64,000 nt of DNA. Origin: Apophysomyces variabilis (taxonomy: Eukaryota; Mucoromycota; Mucoromycetes; Mucorales; Mucoraceae). Positions 24,481 through 36,600 of this stretch are shown here, piece after piece; position 1 is the first letter of the stretch, and the number at the start of each line of letters is the position of its first letter. The notes beneath the pieces were generated by a model, which searched no databases, was not told the origin of the DNA, and was given only the letters and a program-made list of their open reading frames with translations. The translations under genes and the position numbers were made by a program. The stretch is from NCBI GenBank assembly GCA_002749535.1, contig MZZL01000406.1, positions 1-64,000 of the forward strand. The letters are read 5' to 3'.

Positions 24481-25848
24481 ATGGATTATGGTTGGACTGT
24501 GGGCAGTATGATCGATACTTTTTGCTAGACGATACAACTTGTAATCTGACCGATAGAACTACTCCACATCAAAGATATCCTTGATAAAACTGCCAACCTG
24601 CCTATTTCACATCATATTGAAATGGCAGGACAAGAAAGAGGTCAAGGTATTTGGCTTTACTAAGAAGAAATGAGCTCTGAGCTCAAAGCGGGATTAAATA
24701 TAACAGACTCGATGATCAATAGCTTCAGCAAAGACTTTAAGTCTGAGAACGCAATTCCTTGTAAAGCAACTGTCAAGCACCAAGTCTTAAACAACACTTC
24801 GGTTAAAGGTCATGATCAGGACAGATGATGATTGATGGATATGAATCATACATTCCTCTAGAGGAGAACAATATAAAAAAAACTGCATAAGAAATATGCC
24901 AAAACGCTTTCAAAGTAAAACGAGAATAGCGCAACCTCGGAAAACTCGCAAACTTCCTAAGTAGAGCTGTTACTATAGGTGACGGTCTACAGCGCTACGT
25001 AACTGTATTAGGACTGTAATTTCACTCCAAGGGACGTTTATCATAGCAAGCGTTAAGTGCAAGGAAGATTGGGCTCGTCAACTATTCCATAACTTGGTCC
25101 AAGACCGCGTTGCATCACTAGGGCATAATTCTAAGTCTGATTGGGCAAGAGAAAATATGAAAGTACCGAACACAGTGGTTATGTGTATTAGATCACGGAT
25201 CAAAGGGTACTTTAAACGAGGTAAGGGCCAGTTTGGTAAATGATATCGATGCTATACAACGATGCCATGACGAACAAGTACATGTGGTCTCAATTCTGTA
25301 GCACTTGTTTTAAATTTATCACGCTGTCCAAGCTACGTAGTTTGGTAAACTGCATAGAAGACAGTGTGCAGCAATGGGATCATCTATCTGTACAACTCCT
25401 GAATGTCCACCCATAAAGCGAGATAAAATATACAAAGTAAAACGTTCGGGCTATTGAATACATTGACTGTTGGTGCAGCCACACTTTTCCTTGCTATCGT
25501 GCTTCACCGGTAAAAAGTCTGACCAAGTTCGTCTGGCGTTCTCAAAATTAATGAAAGAGGTTCCCCATAGCAAGAGGTTTAGATCATAGCGCGTCAGACT
25601 TGTACAGGTCAAGAACAAAAAAGATCCGGACAACATTGAGTTTAGCTTCGCTTGCAATATTTGTACATTGAGCCTATCATGCCAAAAGTGATCAATGCAG
25701 ACTTGACAGGCAGCTGATGCTTGATGCACCAGACCAATGCTAAGACCATGCTGTAAGCAGTCATCCACGAATTTTCATACACCGAACGTCCTCATTTTTA
25801 CTTCAGTCCGGTGTCGCTTGACGCCCTTGAGTGCCTAGCCCCCACACT
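24481..25848. pseudogene. Decayed repeat-like sequence, possible transposable-element relic
   Basis: Several short stretches look protein-coding but are broken by stops and frame changes. Plus-strand examples are ISHHIEMAGQERGQG near 24600-24660, GTLNEVRASLVNDIDAIQRC near 25205-25270, and SSICTTPECPPIKRDKIYKV near 25380-25440, the last with a paired-cysteine pattern. A minus frame at 25451-25768 is also open. No single frame runs through, and I could not name the element. The reading as a dead multicopy gene rests on composition alone. The right end must contain the promoter of the next gene (ATG at 25849). Confidence 0.3.
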
Positions 25849-28633
25849 ATGCCGATTCGCCATTTCGACAGTATGTTCATCTTTCTCATCAGCACTAATA
25901 ATGATGATAACAATGACATATTACAGTATTTACTGCTGAACGACGTCTTATCCAAACCTCAGCGGTCTCGCAAATGCGAGATGCAAGACTGGGCATCGAA
26001 GGCAATTATTGGCTTCGCAAAATCCTCGCCAAAGAACCTGCAGTTGCCGCTATGGGTGGAATGCCGTTAAATCTTCGACAGTCCATTGAGAAAGAGCTTG
26101 CAGCATTCAAGTAAGACTTCCTGAGACGCGCCAAATCAAGGCACGCACAATTCAAACTTTCGCGTTAGGGCAAATCACATTCAACCCATCTTTGTATTTC
26201 CCGGTCTCTCTATAACTCGAAAAGATAAACCTTTCTCATCAGAAGATAATCGCCCTGCTTATCGCGCCACCGCCTGGGACTTGTATGATAAAGGCAAAGT
26301 GGAATTGGCCATGAACAGCTGGTCTAGCAGCGGTGGCATCCATCCTCCTGATCTACTGAATCAGGTTTTCCATATACTACATCAACATAAAGTAGAGTTT
26401 ATTCGCGCACCTTATTCAGCATGGGCTCAGGTGAGTTTTTATTTCATTTTTTATGCCTTTTCCATTGACTATTGCTCTTAGTTGGCTTATATGCACAATC
26501 ACCCTAAACAAATCGTTACTAGTATATACGGTGGCTCTGAATTGCTAATGTTTAATATTGACAGAGTTATCACGACCATTGACTTTGAGGTTTGTCTTGC
26601 AACTAACTTTGGGTAACCGGTTGCTCATTGAAGACGACATAGAAAGGGAACTACAATTGGATCGGGAAAAAGACCGTGCTACAAGATCTTCACGTTTCTG
26701 ACGAACAGTTTCTGGATATTTGTATTTTAGCCGGTTTCGAGTATTGTCCGAGCTTTCCTCCTCTCAACACCAATGTGATAAGCTTTACGTTTAAAGGTAC
26801 AATGACTTCCTTCATACAATTTCGCTAAATCAATTCCAGGTGTTCATGATCTTATTAAACAACACAAAACTGGATTCAATGCAGTTCAATCATATTCGGA
26901 TGATCCCAGCGTTTCCAAAAGCAATTACGTAGATACGTTTTGCCGCACACGTTGCGCAATCAAGTACCATTTGGTGCTCACAGACGATGGTGAAGTGAAA
27001 CCATTAAATGCTGAAAGTGCTCCCAACGATATCCATGAATTCATTGGTTACAGATTACCAGATGAGATATACTATTACTTGATGCGTGGGCTGATAGGAC
27101 CGCAGGTAGGAAAATAGAGAGGCAATAATCAATTCTCAAGTTGTTCCATGCTGATTCCATATAGTCCATCAATACACTTGTGTCCGGCGTCCTGATCGAA
27201 AATGCACCTCTGGATAATGGCGAAACAGCTGAGTATCGCAATTTTCTGTTTCAGCTTCTCAGTATTCGCACGCAAACGTTGAGTTTGTTGACGCAGCCTC
27301 TGCATCAGTTTTACCAAGCACGAAAAGTAGTTAGCTACTTTTGGTTCGAGCCACAAGTGGAACATGTTATGCACCATCACCCCAACCACAACCATGCGAC
27401 CAATGGAGCTTCTAGTGTCAATTGCAACGCAAGTTTGTTAAACACCATCTACGAGAAGACAAGCTCATGGAACGTTACGCGTGATTTTATCGAACCTGAA
27501 AAATCTTCCCAGAATGTATGGATAGGTATTTTAAAATAGCATCAATAATAAGTTCATACAGGCATCTACAATCGACATCGCTTTCTGTATGAAAGCTACT
27601 GAAAATGCTGCAAAAGCTGCAAAGACGATTTCAGGTCCTGGAAAGGTATGTCTTGCTATAGTAGAATTAATGGAACTAATAAGAATCGCAATAGATCTTG
27701 GAACACAAGGATGAAATCACAGCTAATGTCCTATGGAAAACCTTGGAGATTCGTGAGTAAGTTATAGAACAACTTGCTGCCATGGCTCACGCTTTTCGTA
27801 GTTTTTTGACGTCCTCCAAACATATATATACACCTTGGGGTCGCGCTTTAGCAGTAGCATTGAATACAATGAAGAGCCCAAGCTTGGATATACAAGAAGC
27901 ATTGCTGACAGCATTCGAGCTGATTCGCTTTGAAGTATTAACCGATAAACCATACAGCAAGACCTATTCAAGCATTCCAGGAAATGGTATGATCCATTTG
28001 ACCATTGACGTGAAGGAGACTAAAATATCCACAGAAAAGCAGCAGAAACATATCAGATTACTTTCACGCGCCTTGTCTTTATTGCCAATGGAACACAAGG
28101 TAAAACGCAGGAATGTATAGTATCCCAAAGATTAAAGGAAAAGGGTTTCAGAACGTGTCATGGACTGGTCCCTTGGACCGCGACTTGCTTGTCTTTAACA
28201 GCTTTGTGAAGGCCTTGGATCGAAGTTACAGAAATCTGTGCGAAATGCTCACATTGTCTTTGTTCCTCAACAACTTGGCGAAAAAAGAACGAAATGATTA
28301 CTTTGATATCGCGGACAGGTAAACAGTAGTGCATCGGAAGCTATTGGTTTTAACGACAATGTATATTGCAGTCTTCCATACTTGTCTGATTCGAATGTTT
28401 CCCTTGGATTAGTCACGAAGCATTACCTTTCGCAAACTCAGAACGCGCTTGCTGTTACTGAAACAGCATTTTCTGCGTGTTCATCGTTAAAGAGCGATTT
28501 AAGCAAGGGATTCCAGTTTTGGGATGGTGTGTTTAATGGTGTGAAGGTGTTGAGAGAGGCGGGAAGCATTACTGAAGCGACGTACATGATGTTTTCTGAA
28601 GCGAACGATTGGCTGAAAACCAAGCAACAATAA
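25849..28633 (+). CDS. mkt1: MKT1-like post-transcriptional regulator (inactive XPG-nuclease family)
   Basis: Resembles yeast Mkt1, an XPG/FEN-like protein that acts with Pbp1 on mRNA regulation (family knowledge). Exon 1 (MPIRHFD) joins across an intron to IFTAERRLIQTSAVSQMRDA, then RLGIEGNYWLRKILAKEPAV and AAMGGMPLNLRQSIEKELAA: the XPG N region. Next come IQPIFVFPGLSITRKDKPFS, the VEFIRAPYSAWAQLAYMHN segment (XPG I region) and SIYGGSELLMFNIDRVITTI, then LHVSDEQFLDICILAGFEYC. The C-terminal half has NDIHEFIGYRLPDEIYYYLM, LLTQPLHQFYQARKV and the Mkt1 C-terminal domain to FSEANDWLKTKQQ. A typical catalytic acidic cluster is not evident, as in Mkt1. About ten introns. The join near 28100-28130 is uncertain: the intron I infer there is only about 31 bases. 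Confidence 0.85.
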
Positions 28634-29755
28634 ACATGTGCGAGCTCATGCGAGTTACCATGACGACTCTCACACGTGTTGAGATGCATGCACATTTTTT
28701 CGTATCACCTAGCGTTTAGGCGAAGCACAGGTCTATTTGTGACAGAGAAAAGGCTTTCCGGTAAAGACTACACGGTCGAAAGGGGAAAAAAACCCTTTGA
28801 CTCACCAAGAGGGAAGCTCGGGGTTATTCGGACCGAATTTGGCGAGGATTTTGCCACATGTGGCACTGTTTCGATCGGGGAGTGGGTGGGGAAGGTGAAT
28901 TAAAAACAAAAGATTCGGCGGAGCTACGGAGTTGCCGCAATAGTACCGAACTTTTGTTTTAATCTGTTTCTAAGTGGACAAAATCGGATATTGTAGGCAG
29001 ACTCCTCAAGCCACATTATGGGTAGAGGATGTATGACAGAACTATGACGGATCGTTAAATGCATGCGGCGGTTTCCACCCAATGCGATCAACGCACCGTT
29101 AGTATTTTTTGAAAATGATTTCACTGCAATTTGGTCCACTCGTTGACCAAGTTAGCATTGACGTAATAAGTCGATTACTAAGGACTCACACAAATCAACC
29201 AGAAACAGCTACTCCGCTTCCAGCAAGCAGAGGTTTAGGTATTTCGTTCCGACTTTACTAAATGGAAATTTTATCTTATCAATTTCTCGGAGATCAACCG
29301 TGGGTCAAAGCTATGACTCTGAAAAAACCGCACTCTCTTGTTTTAATCCAGTTTAAGGATTATATCGTTGTCTCATAAAAGATAAAATTCGACACGAACG
29401 AATACATAATATAAAAAACATTTTAACGATCCATAAGTTTAGTATTATTGAATTTCTTTCTCTATATGTATTTTACGATGTAAGAATTCAAATTGGAAAT
29501 GATACGAAAGGTTTGAAGATGGGGAAAGTTAGGAATGATCGATAGAAAAAGGACAAGCACTGACAGTTTACTACAAAAGTCAAGGCCGGAATTAGGAATG
29601 AGATCTGCGGCGACGGGGCCGCAGCATCCAAAGCGGCTTATGGTAATACGATTATCCTATTCGGGAAAATCCAGGTATTTTTCCGCAGCACGCCATCCTG
29701 TTTCAACTCCTTGGCTTTGCTGCGCACAGAAACCCGAAAAGAAATTCAGTTAGTC
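28634..29755. other. Intergenic, no gene supported
   Basis: 3' flank of the MKT1-like gene and promoter of the small orphan. A perfect 14-base palindrome lies at 28852-28865. No coding signal recognised. Confidence 0.4.
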
Positions 29756-29763
29756 TATATAAA
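29756..29763 (+). promoter_or_regulatory. TATA box of the small orphan gene
   Basis: TATATAAA begins 63 bases upstream of the ATG at 29819, followed by a CT-rich stretch. This is a good match to a strong fungal core promoter and supports the short gene being real. Confidence 0.5.
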
Positions 29764-29818
29764 GGACCGAACTATCCTTTTTCTACTCTTCCCTCCATAC
29801 ATTAACACTCCACACATC

Positions 29819-30229
29819 ATGAATGAATATATTACATACACAACAGTAACCGGCACAGAACGCAAACCATCCTCAAGATTCCAATCCTTTTTACTTAAAT
29901 CGCCAAGCTTAAACCGTTGCAAGACATTCTTTTCCCGTCGAAAGAACAGTAACCGTGTGCCCTATCTGGATCGATCCGATTCAACCACCACAGTCAACTC
30001 TGACAGCACTATCCAAACCCCCCCTCACAGTCCCAACCTGGGCACAGACACTATGGAGGATGAGGATGAGGATCAAGTCGGCTGGGGTGATTCGATGATG
30101 ATACCCCACTCAACCAATGGATATTCTATCTTTTATCTCAAGATGCCCAACGGCAAATGGCTGATGCGAGTCAGAACAGCCGATCGAAAAATTATCGCCA
30201 CATACGAAGTCGATGGCTGCATGATCTAG
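29819..30229 (+). CDS. Small orphan protein (136 aa)
   Basis: Single-exon frame starting MNEYITYTTVTGTERKPSS. The N-terminal half is basic and Ser-rich (LLKSPSLNRCKTFFSRRKNS, with LDRSDSTTTVNSD). The middle is acidic (MEDEDEDQVGWGD). The C-terminal 40 residues form a compact block rich in aromatic and beta-type residues (NGYSIFYLKMPNGKWLMRVR, then KIIATYEVDG). The TATA box upstream and the CT-rich and TA-repeat 3' flank suggest a strongly expressed short gene. No family recognised. It could be a stress-induced or signalling adaptor, but that is guesswork. Confidence 0.6.
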   Translation: MNEYITYTTVTGTERKPSSRFQSFLLKSPSLNRCKTFFSRRKNSNRVPYLDRSDSTTTVNSDSTIQTPPHSPNLGTDTMEDEDEDQVGWGDSMMIPHSTNGYSIFYLKMPNGKWLMRVRTADRKIIATYEVDGCMI

Positions 30230-30274
30230 ACAACAACAACACCTTTTGTGTCATCCCTCCCTCCCTCTCTCTTT

Positions 30275-30306
30275 CTTTTCATATACATACATATATACAT
30301 ATATAT
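30275..30306. repeat. CATA/TA microsatellite
   Basis: Alternating catatacatacatatata-type repeat in the 3' flank of the small orphan gene, after a run of ccctc/ctttc pyrimidine repeats. Likely untranslated. Confidence 0.6.
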
Positions 30307-30991
30307 AGCATAGTTTGTATCATTTCTTGTATCATATCTTGTACATCTTTTCTTATCCATTCATGCATCTACATTTCATCGGCGCCGTTATACTCTTCTC
30401 CTCGCCATCCCATTCTTTTTCTCTTTCTTACATGAAATTTTTTTTTTTTGCAGGACAATATTTATTTCCTTTTCTTTCTTGTTCTTCTTAATTATGGCTA
30501 TCATAAGATAAGATCCATCTCTATCCTGAATTAAAAAAGACTTGCCATCATTTTTATGCTCCAAAAACTTGTATCAATCGCAGTGATGATTAACCCCCTA
30601 AAAGCAACGAACGATAGTCGTGAATTTGCTAGTGCTTGATCCGGGATTTTTGCATGGACGTGCATAACGCAAGTGGAGTAGAAGTCCATTTTTTTTTCCA
30701 TTTTCTTTGCTCAGCCTGTATTTGTGCTTTTCCATGGTGCGACAGCTGGGTGCAGACAAACAACGCTTTGCATTGGACCACTTGATGAAAATCTGCAAGT
30801 CCTACATAATCAAATGCAAAGCTTTTACTGCGGAAATAAGAGAGAAAAAGAATAGCCTAGTCTTTAGAATAACATGGAAAACAATCGAATGTTCTTGGGT
30901 GAAAAAATCCCAAACTATGGCAAACCCAGTCCTAAGAAAAGATTCGTTGTCTGGGAATCTTGGACTGGCCTTCTTCTCATTCAAGGCGACC

Positions 30992-32699
30992 ATGACATGC
31001 CATGTTACTACACCATTACCCACCAAGACTTGCAAAGTTATTATTGTAGGTGGAGGCTGTTATGGTTTGTCTACTGCCTATGCTTTGTCATTGAAACAAA
31101 AACAATACGATGTTTGGGTCTTTGACCGGTTGCTTATTCCAGTAAACGATGCTGCATCTACAGGTTCGCGTTGGTCCTATTCTATTCTTCCTTTTTTTTT
31201 GTTTCTTTAACAGGGCCAAAAAAAGAAAAGAATGTTCTGGAAAAAGAGAGGGAGAGAGAGAATCAATCCAAACAGCGGGTTTTCTTTGTTAGCTGATGCT
31301 ATTTTGGTATGTTAGATATAAACAAAGCGGTCAGAATGGATTATGCGGACAAGACGCTTTACATGCAGTTGATGATCGAGAGCTTGCCTATGTGGCGTCA
31401 ATGGAATCAAGAACGTGCTTCCATGGGTCTCGACCCGGTATACTATGAAACAGGAGTGTTATCCTTTGCACGCGACGGTCAACTCTCAGAATATGAACGC
31501 CAATGTCTGGACCAGATCCGACAAGCGGGTTTCGGACATGCGGTGGAAGAATTAACCGGAGAAATGATCATTGATAAGTTTCCTCCATTTGTGCATGCTG
31601 TAAGCAATGGATACAATGTTGCCTATTTTAACAAGGAAGGAGGTGAGTCATCTGTTCCTTAAGTAGGACACATCGGGCTGATGTTGAAAATCGGAAGGGT
31701 GGTGTCACTCTTCGGAAGCGATCAAACATCTGTATGAGAAGTGTAAAAAGAACGGTGTTCATTTCATCCTTGGTGATGAAGGATGTTTTGAAGAGCTTTA
31801 TTTGAAAGAAGACGGTACTACAGTACAGGGAATTAGGACGAAAGACGGAAAGGTTCATGACGCAGACCGCGTCATATTAGCCACGGGATCCTGGACATCT
31901 GGATTGATTGACACGTCCAACCAACTGACCGCCACCGGGCAAGTAGTTATCCAGTTTCGGCCGCCCGAAGAAATGGCTGAGGAACTAAAGCATTTACCAG
32001 TCTGGGCTGCAGATGTGTCGAGAAGCGGTAAAGTATCCAAGCACCCAGCCACTTCCCAGTTTGTGCTACATAGAAAAGGTTTTCATTTTTTTCCCTTGGA
32101 ACCAATTAGGGTACTATGGGTTTCCTGTTCATCCTTGTGGGATAATGAAAATAGCCAGACATTCTGCCGGCTATCTTAATCCTCGTCAGGGGGATCAAGT
32201 GTCCGTACCCAGAACAAAAGTGTCCCATGTAAACGATACAATCCCTATGGGTGCAGTGCGTGGTTTCCGAAGACTTTTAAAAGACTTTTTACCACAGACA
32301 GATGGCTTGGATATAGTGGATACGAGATTATGCTGGTACAGTGACACCAGTGATGGAGATTTTCTTATTACCCCTCATCCAACATACCAAAACCTAATTA
32401 TTGCATCCGGCGACTCGGGCCATGCCATGAAGTACGTAAAGCAGTAGGGTATCAAGAACTGTAACTAACACTCGTAAAAATATTGATCATGCCAATCCAG
32501 GTTTCTCCCTATCCTCGGATTCAAGATCGCTGAGGTTATGGAAGGCACTAAGTCTGAGTATACCTGTGCTTGGGCTTGGCGTACGACAACAGGATCGCGT
32601 GGTGATGGAAAGTTGGCGCGTCCTGTACTGAATGATAAAGCGGATGAAGAGACAAGACTGGCGACAACGGACGAACTCCGAGCCGGTTCATTCCAATAG
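30992..32699 (+). CDS. FAD-dependent amine oxidase, amadoriase (fructosyl amino acid oxidase)-like
   Basis: Member of the DAO/sarcosine-oxidase fold. Start at 30992 gives MTCHVTTPLPTKTCKVIIVG, with the Rossmann dinucleotide motif VGGGCYGLSTAYAL. A roughly 155-base intron (31164-31318) joins AAST to DINKAVRMDYADKTLYMQL, which is typical of fructosyl amino acid oxidases. Then LPMWRQWNQERASMGLDPVY, CHSSEAIKHLYEKCKKNGV, VILATGSWTSGLID, a GYYGFPVHPCGIMKIARHS segment carrying the Cys usually linked to flavin in this family, and TLLxWYSDTSDGDFLITPHP-like LCWYSDTSDGDFLITPHPTY. The end has IIASGDSGHAMKFLPILG. Amadoriases oxidise glycated amino acids and release hydrogen peroxide; sarcosine or pipecolate oxidase is the main alternative. 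Upstream in-frame ATGs exist but lie in low-complexity sequence. Confidence 0.82.
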
Positions 32700-32847
32700 A
32701 GAAAAAATAGAGGAATGCTGATAACGTCTAAGAGACACTAAGAATCAAAATAAGTGGCTCTACTGTTCAAAGCATGAAAAAACTCCAGAGCATGTCTTCC
32801 AGTCGCTCAAAGCATGAAAATGTTTCCAGTATTGATGAAAAGCGTTT

Positions 32848-33204
32848 TTATTCTATTCCGGATAAGGATCCATGTAAAGAATCACTGTATTTCTTGGAGT
32901 TCACATTGAAATACTTGTAGTCTTTCTGGCACCAGCCAAACTCGTCAACATCTTTTGCCTGCTTAACTTTAAACAGATTCCGCTTTTGCGCGCTTAGTAT
33001 TCTTTTTTGGGAAACTGAATGTGCTATATCTGCCAAAGAGATCCTTTGGAACCTTCGATCCGACTCCAGTAGTCGGCGTGCATCAGCTGCCACGTTTCCA
33101 GATGGAAACCGTTTGCGGCCAAGTGCAGAGTCGAGGTCTCTCCTTGGCCAGGTAATAGTAGGAGCTGCATAAGCTATAGTTCCCATTGATGTGCGTATCG
33201 TCAA
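32848..33204 (-). pseudogene. Tc1/mariner-like transposase relic
   Basis: A 118-codon minus frame contains GRKRFPSGNVAADARRLLES and DRRFQRISLADIAHSVSQ, resembling the basic linker and second helix-turn-helix of Tc1-type transposases. Then WCQKDYKYFNVNSKKYSDS resembles the segment leading to the first catalytic Asp. Nothing recognisable follows, so the catalytic core is missing. A further open minus-strand stretch at about 33235-33420 (VGAADIVKHGESVKILQEEE) may belong to the same dead element. Assignment is from motif memory only. Confidence 0.4.
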
Positions 33205-33643
33205 TCTTTATCATCCAGCCCATGATATGCTCATGGACTGTGCTATGCTATGCTTCCGGTACACGGTCCGCTACATCCTTTCTCTCCCGGACAAGCTTCT
33301 CCTCCTCCTGCAAAATTTTAACACTTTCCCCATGTTTTACAATGTCAGCCGCACCAACATCGTAAATCTTTGCTCCGATTGTCAATGACAAGTCGGGGGT
33401 CAATCTTGAAGCCTGTTATGCCTGTTGCATTTAGATACATGTTCTTTCTTTTGCAGCTCGTATAGGAATGGGTAACTTTCTCTATTACGAAACTGCGTCA
33501 GCACTGTTTGCAATTGTATTACTACAGTACGTTTTGCTGCATTTGGTATCTCATGTGCGAATCAGACCGTTGTAATAAAAAGACGTATTAAAATGTTACA
33601 ATCGCTTTTCTCTCTTCTTCTTTTGCTTTCTGTTTTATTACGA

Positions 33644-36600
33644 CTATGCGTCATATGCTAAAATTGTTCCTAACCATTTTTCGACAGTTTGAACATCCAT
33701 GTTTTTCCTTCTTGCGTAGTCTTCTACTTGATCTTTACCAATCTTGCCTACGGCAAAATATTTGCTGTGCTCATGTGCAAAATAGAGACCGCTGACACTA
33801 GCTGGGGGATTCATTGCCAACGAGTCTGTCAATGTGATCCCGGTCTTTTCGGCAATGTTTCCTAATCTCCACATTGTCTCCTTTTCCGTATGATCAGGCT
33901 GCGAAGGATAGCCGGGAGCAGGACGAATGCCTTGATAGCGCATAGAAAACAAGTCAGCCGAAGACATGGCTTCCTCAGAAGCATAGCCCCAATCCTCTTT
34001 ACGCACTTCTTCGTGCAAGACTTCTGCAAATGCTTCTGCTAGACGATCCGCTAGCGCCTTTGCCATAATACTAGAATAATCGTCTTGATCTTTCTCGTAC
34101 TGTTCGACTAGCTCATCGCAACCAAATCCAGTACTGACAGCGAACATTCCTAGATAGTCAGCAATTCCTGTCTCCTTGGGCGCAATGAAATCAGATAGGC
34201 AGTAATAGGGCTCGTCAGTCTCCTTCTCCGATTGTTGCCGCAAGCCATAGAAAACTGTTTCAACCTCTTCGCGTGATTCGTCTGTGTAAATCTCAATGTC
34301 ATCACCTACTGCATTAGCAGGGTAAAAAGCAACAATTCCTCGAGCTTGCAGAAGCTTTTTGTCCGTGATTTCTTTAAGCATTTTCATGGCGTCTTCGTAC
34401 ACACGTTTAGCTTCAGGTCCTACGTGCTCATCGTCAAAAATTTTGGGGAATCCTCGGTTAGGATATCGTCCGCGTAATTGGAACACTTGGAAAAAGGGGT
34501 TCCAATCGATACGGTTCAGGAGTTTATCGAGAGGGAAGTTATCGTACACCTTCGAGCCTAGGAATTTTGGTTTTCCTACTGGCGGATGGGTGGTCCAATT
34601 GGTTCGCTGTCGTTTCTCCCGCGCAGCTTCAATCGTTAACATGCGCCTTTCTTCCAAACCTTCATAGTATTCCTCTCGCATCTCTGTATACTCTTCCCGG
34701 ATATCTTCGGCAAATTCTTCTCTCTGGTTCTCATCGAGCAAACTGGCCACCACAGGTACACTACGAGATGCATCTAATACATATACCACGGGCGACTGAT
34801 ACTGTGGCGCAATTTTAACAGCAGTGTGCATCTTACTCGTCGTGGCACCACCAATAAGAATAGGGATCTTTAAGCCAGCTTTCTGACACTCCTTGGCAAC
34901 GATCACCATTTCTTCGAGTGAGGGAGTAATTAAACCAGAGAGACCAATGATATCTGCCTTTTCTTCAATTGCCTTTTGAATGATTTGTTCGCAAGGTACC
35001 ATCACTCCCATATCGATGACTTTATAGTTGTTACATCCGAGTACGACGCCACATATATTCTTTCCGATATCGTGCACATCTCCTTTGACAGTAGCCATCA
35101 CAATAGTACCGTTTCCCTTCATTTCTGTCGCTCCAGACTTTAACATGTCCTCCTCCTTTTCGAGCTTGATGAACTCCACTAAGTGAGCTACAGCCTTTTT
35201 CATTACTCTATAGAACCACAATAAGCAATCCAAGAGTGTGACATCAGTTGGGATTACCTTGCTGATCGAATCACTTGTGGTAAGAACATCTTTCCCTTTC
35301 CGAACAAATCTCCCACCACGTTCATACCCGCCATGAGAGGTCCTTCAATAACATTGAGCGCTTTTGGATATTTGGCTTTGTCTTGTCGAGCCTCTTCTGT
35401 GTCTTCAAGGATATATTTCATAATACCCTTGACCAAGGCATGAGTAATCCTCTCTGTCACTGGCCAGGATCTCCACTCTTCCAAGTCCTCATCTTTCTTA
35501 GCATCCTTCGAATGTGCCTTTGCATATTCCAGCAACTTCTCGGTCACATCAGCATCACGATTCCAGACAGCATTCTCGCAAAGCTCGAGGAGATCCTTCG
35601 GGATATCGTCATACACGGTCAAAAATCCAGCATTGACGATACCCATATCCATTCCAGCTCTGATAGCATGAAACAAAAACACAGAATGCATGGCTTCACG
35701 GACTTTATCCATACCACGAAAAGCAAAAGACAGATTGGATACGCCACCGCTGATCTTTGCTCCTGGTAGGTTGGCTTTGATCTCTCGGCATGCTTCGATA
35801 AACTCCACGGCGTAATTGTTATGCTCCTCTAGTTCATAGATTTCTGTCAGTTCTACCGCATGAAATACAAAGAAAGCTTTTCGTGATTTAACTTACCCAT
35901 GCCAGTGGCAATCGTAAGAATATTTGGATCAAAGATAATATCGTAGGGATTAAAGCTTTTCAAGGGCATGAATATATAGGAACCGAAAATTATAATGACA
36001 TACCCAACTTTGTTGACTAAAATATTGTATGAACGAGTGCAGATCTCAAGTTTCCGGACAGCGTCAACAGCTTGTCCTTGCTCGTCGAACTAAAAGAAAG
36101 GTTAAAGCCAATTCTAGCGTGAAAACATGCATATTACGTACAGCCATCACGACAACCGCAGAGCCGAATCGTTTGATAATCTTGGCTTTTCTTACGAAAT
36201 CTTCCTCTCCTTCTTTGAGAGAAATGGAATTGACTATACACTTTCCTTGAGCGCACTTAAGGCCCGCTTCAATAACGGCAAAGTTAGATGAATCAATCAT
36301 GAGCGGAACTCGCGCACAGTCTGGATCCGAAGCAAGCATGTTTAGGAAACGTGTCATAGCAGCTTTGCCATCCAAAAGGCCTTCATCAAAATTGACATCG
36401 ACGACTTGAGCTCCGTTTTCTACTTGCAATCGAGCAATGGCCAACGCCTCTTCGTATTCTCCTTTCAAAATATGACGGCAGAATTTCCGTGAACCTGCAA
36501 CGTTACAACGCTCGCCGACGTTAACAAAACCCGTGGTCTCGTTCACGCGCAACACCTCAAGACCGGAGAGAAGCATGACATCCGAGTTCTTCGGAGGTTT

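Noticed and set aside
34359..34667. 102-codon plus frame inside MetH
   Set aside because: Shadow of the MetH coding strand, whose activation domain is clearly conserved.
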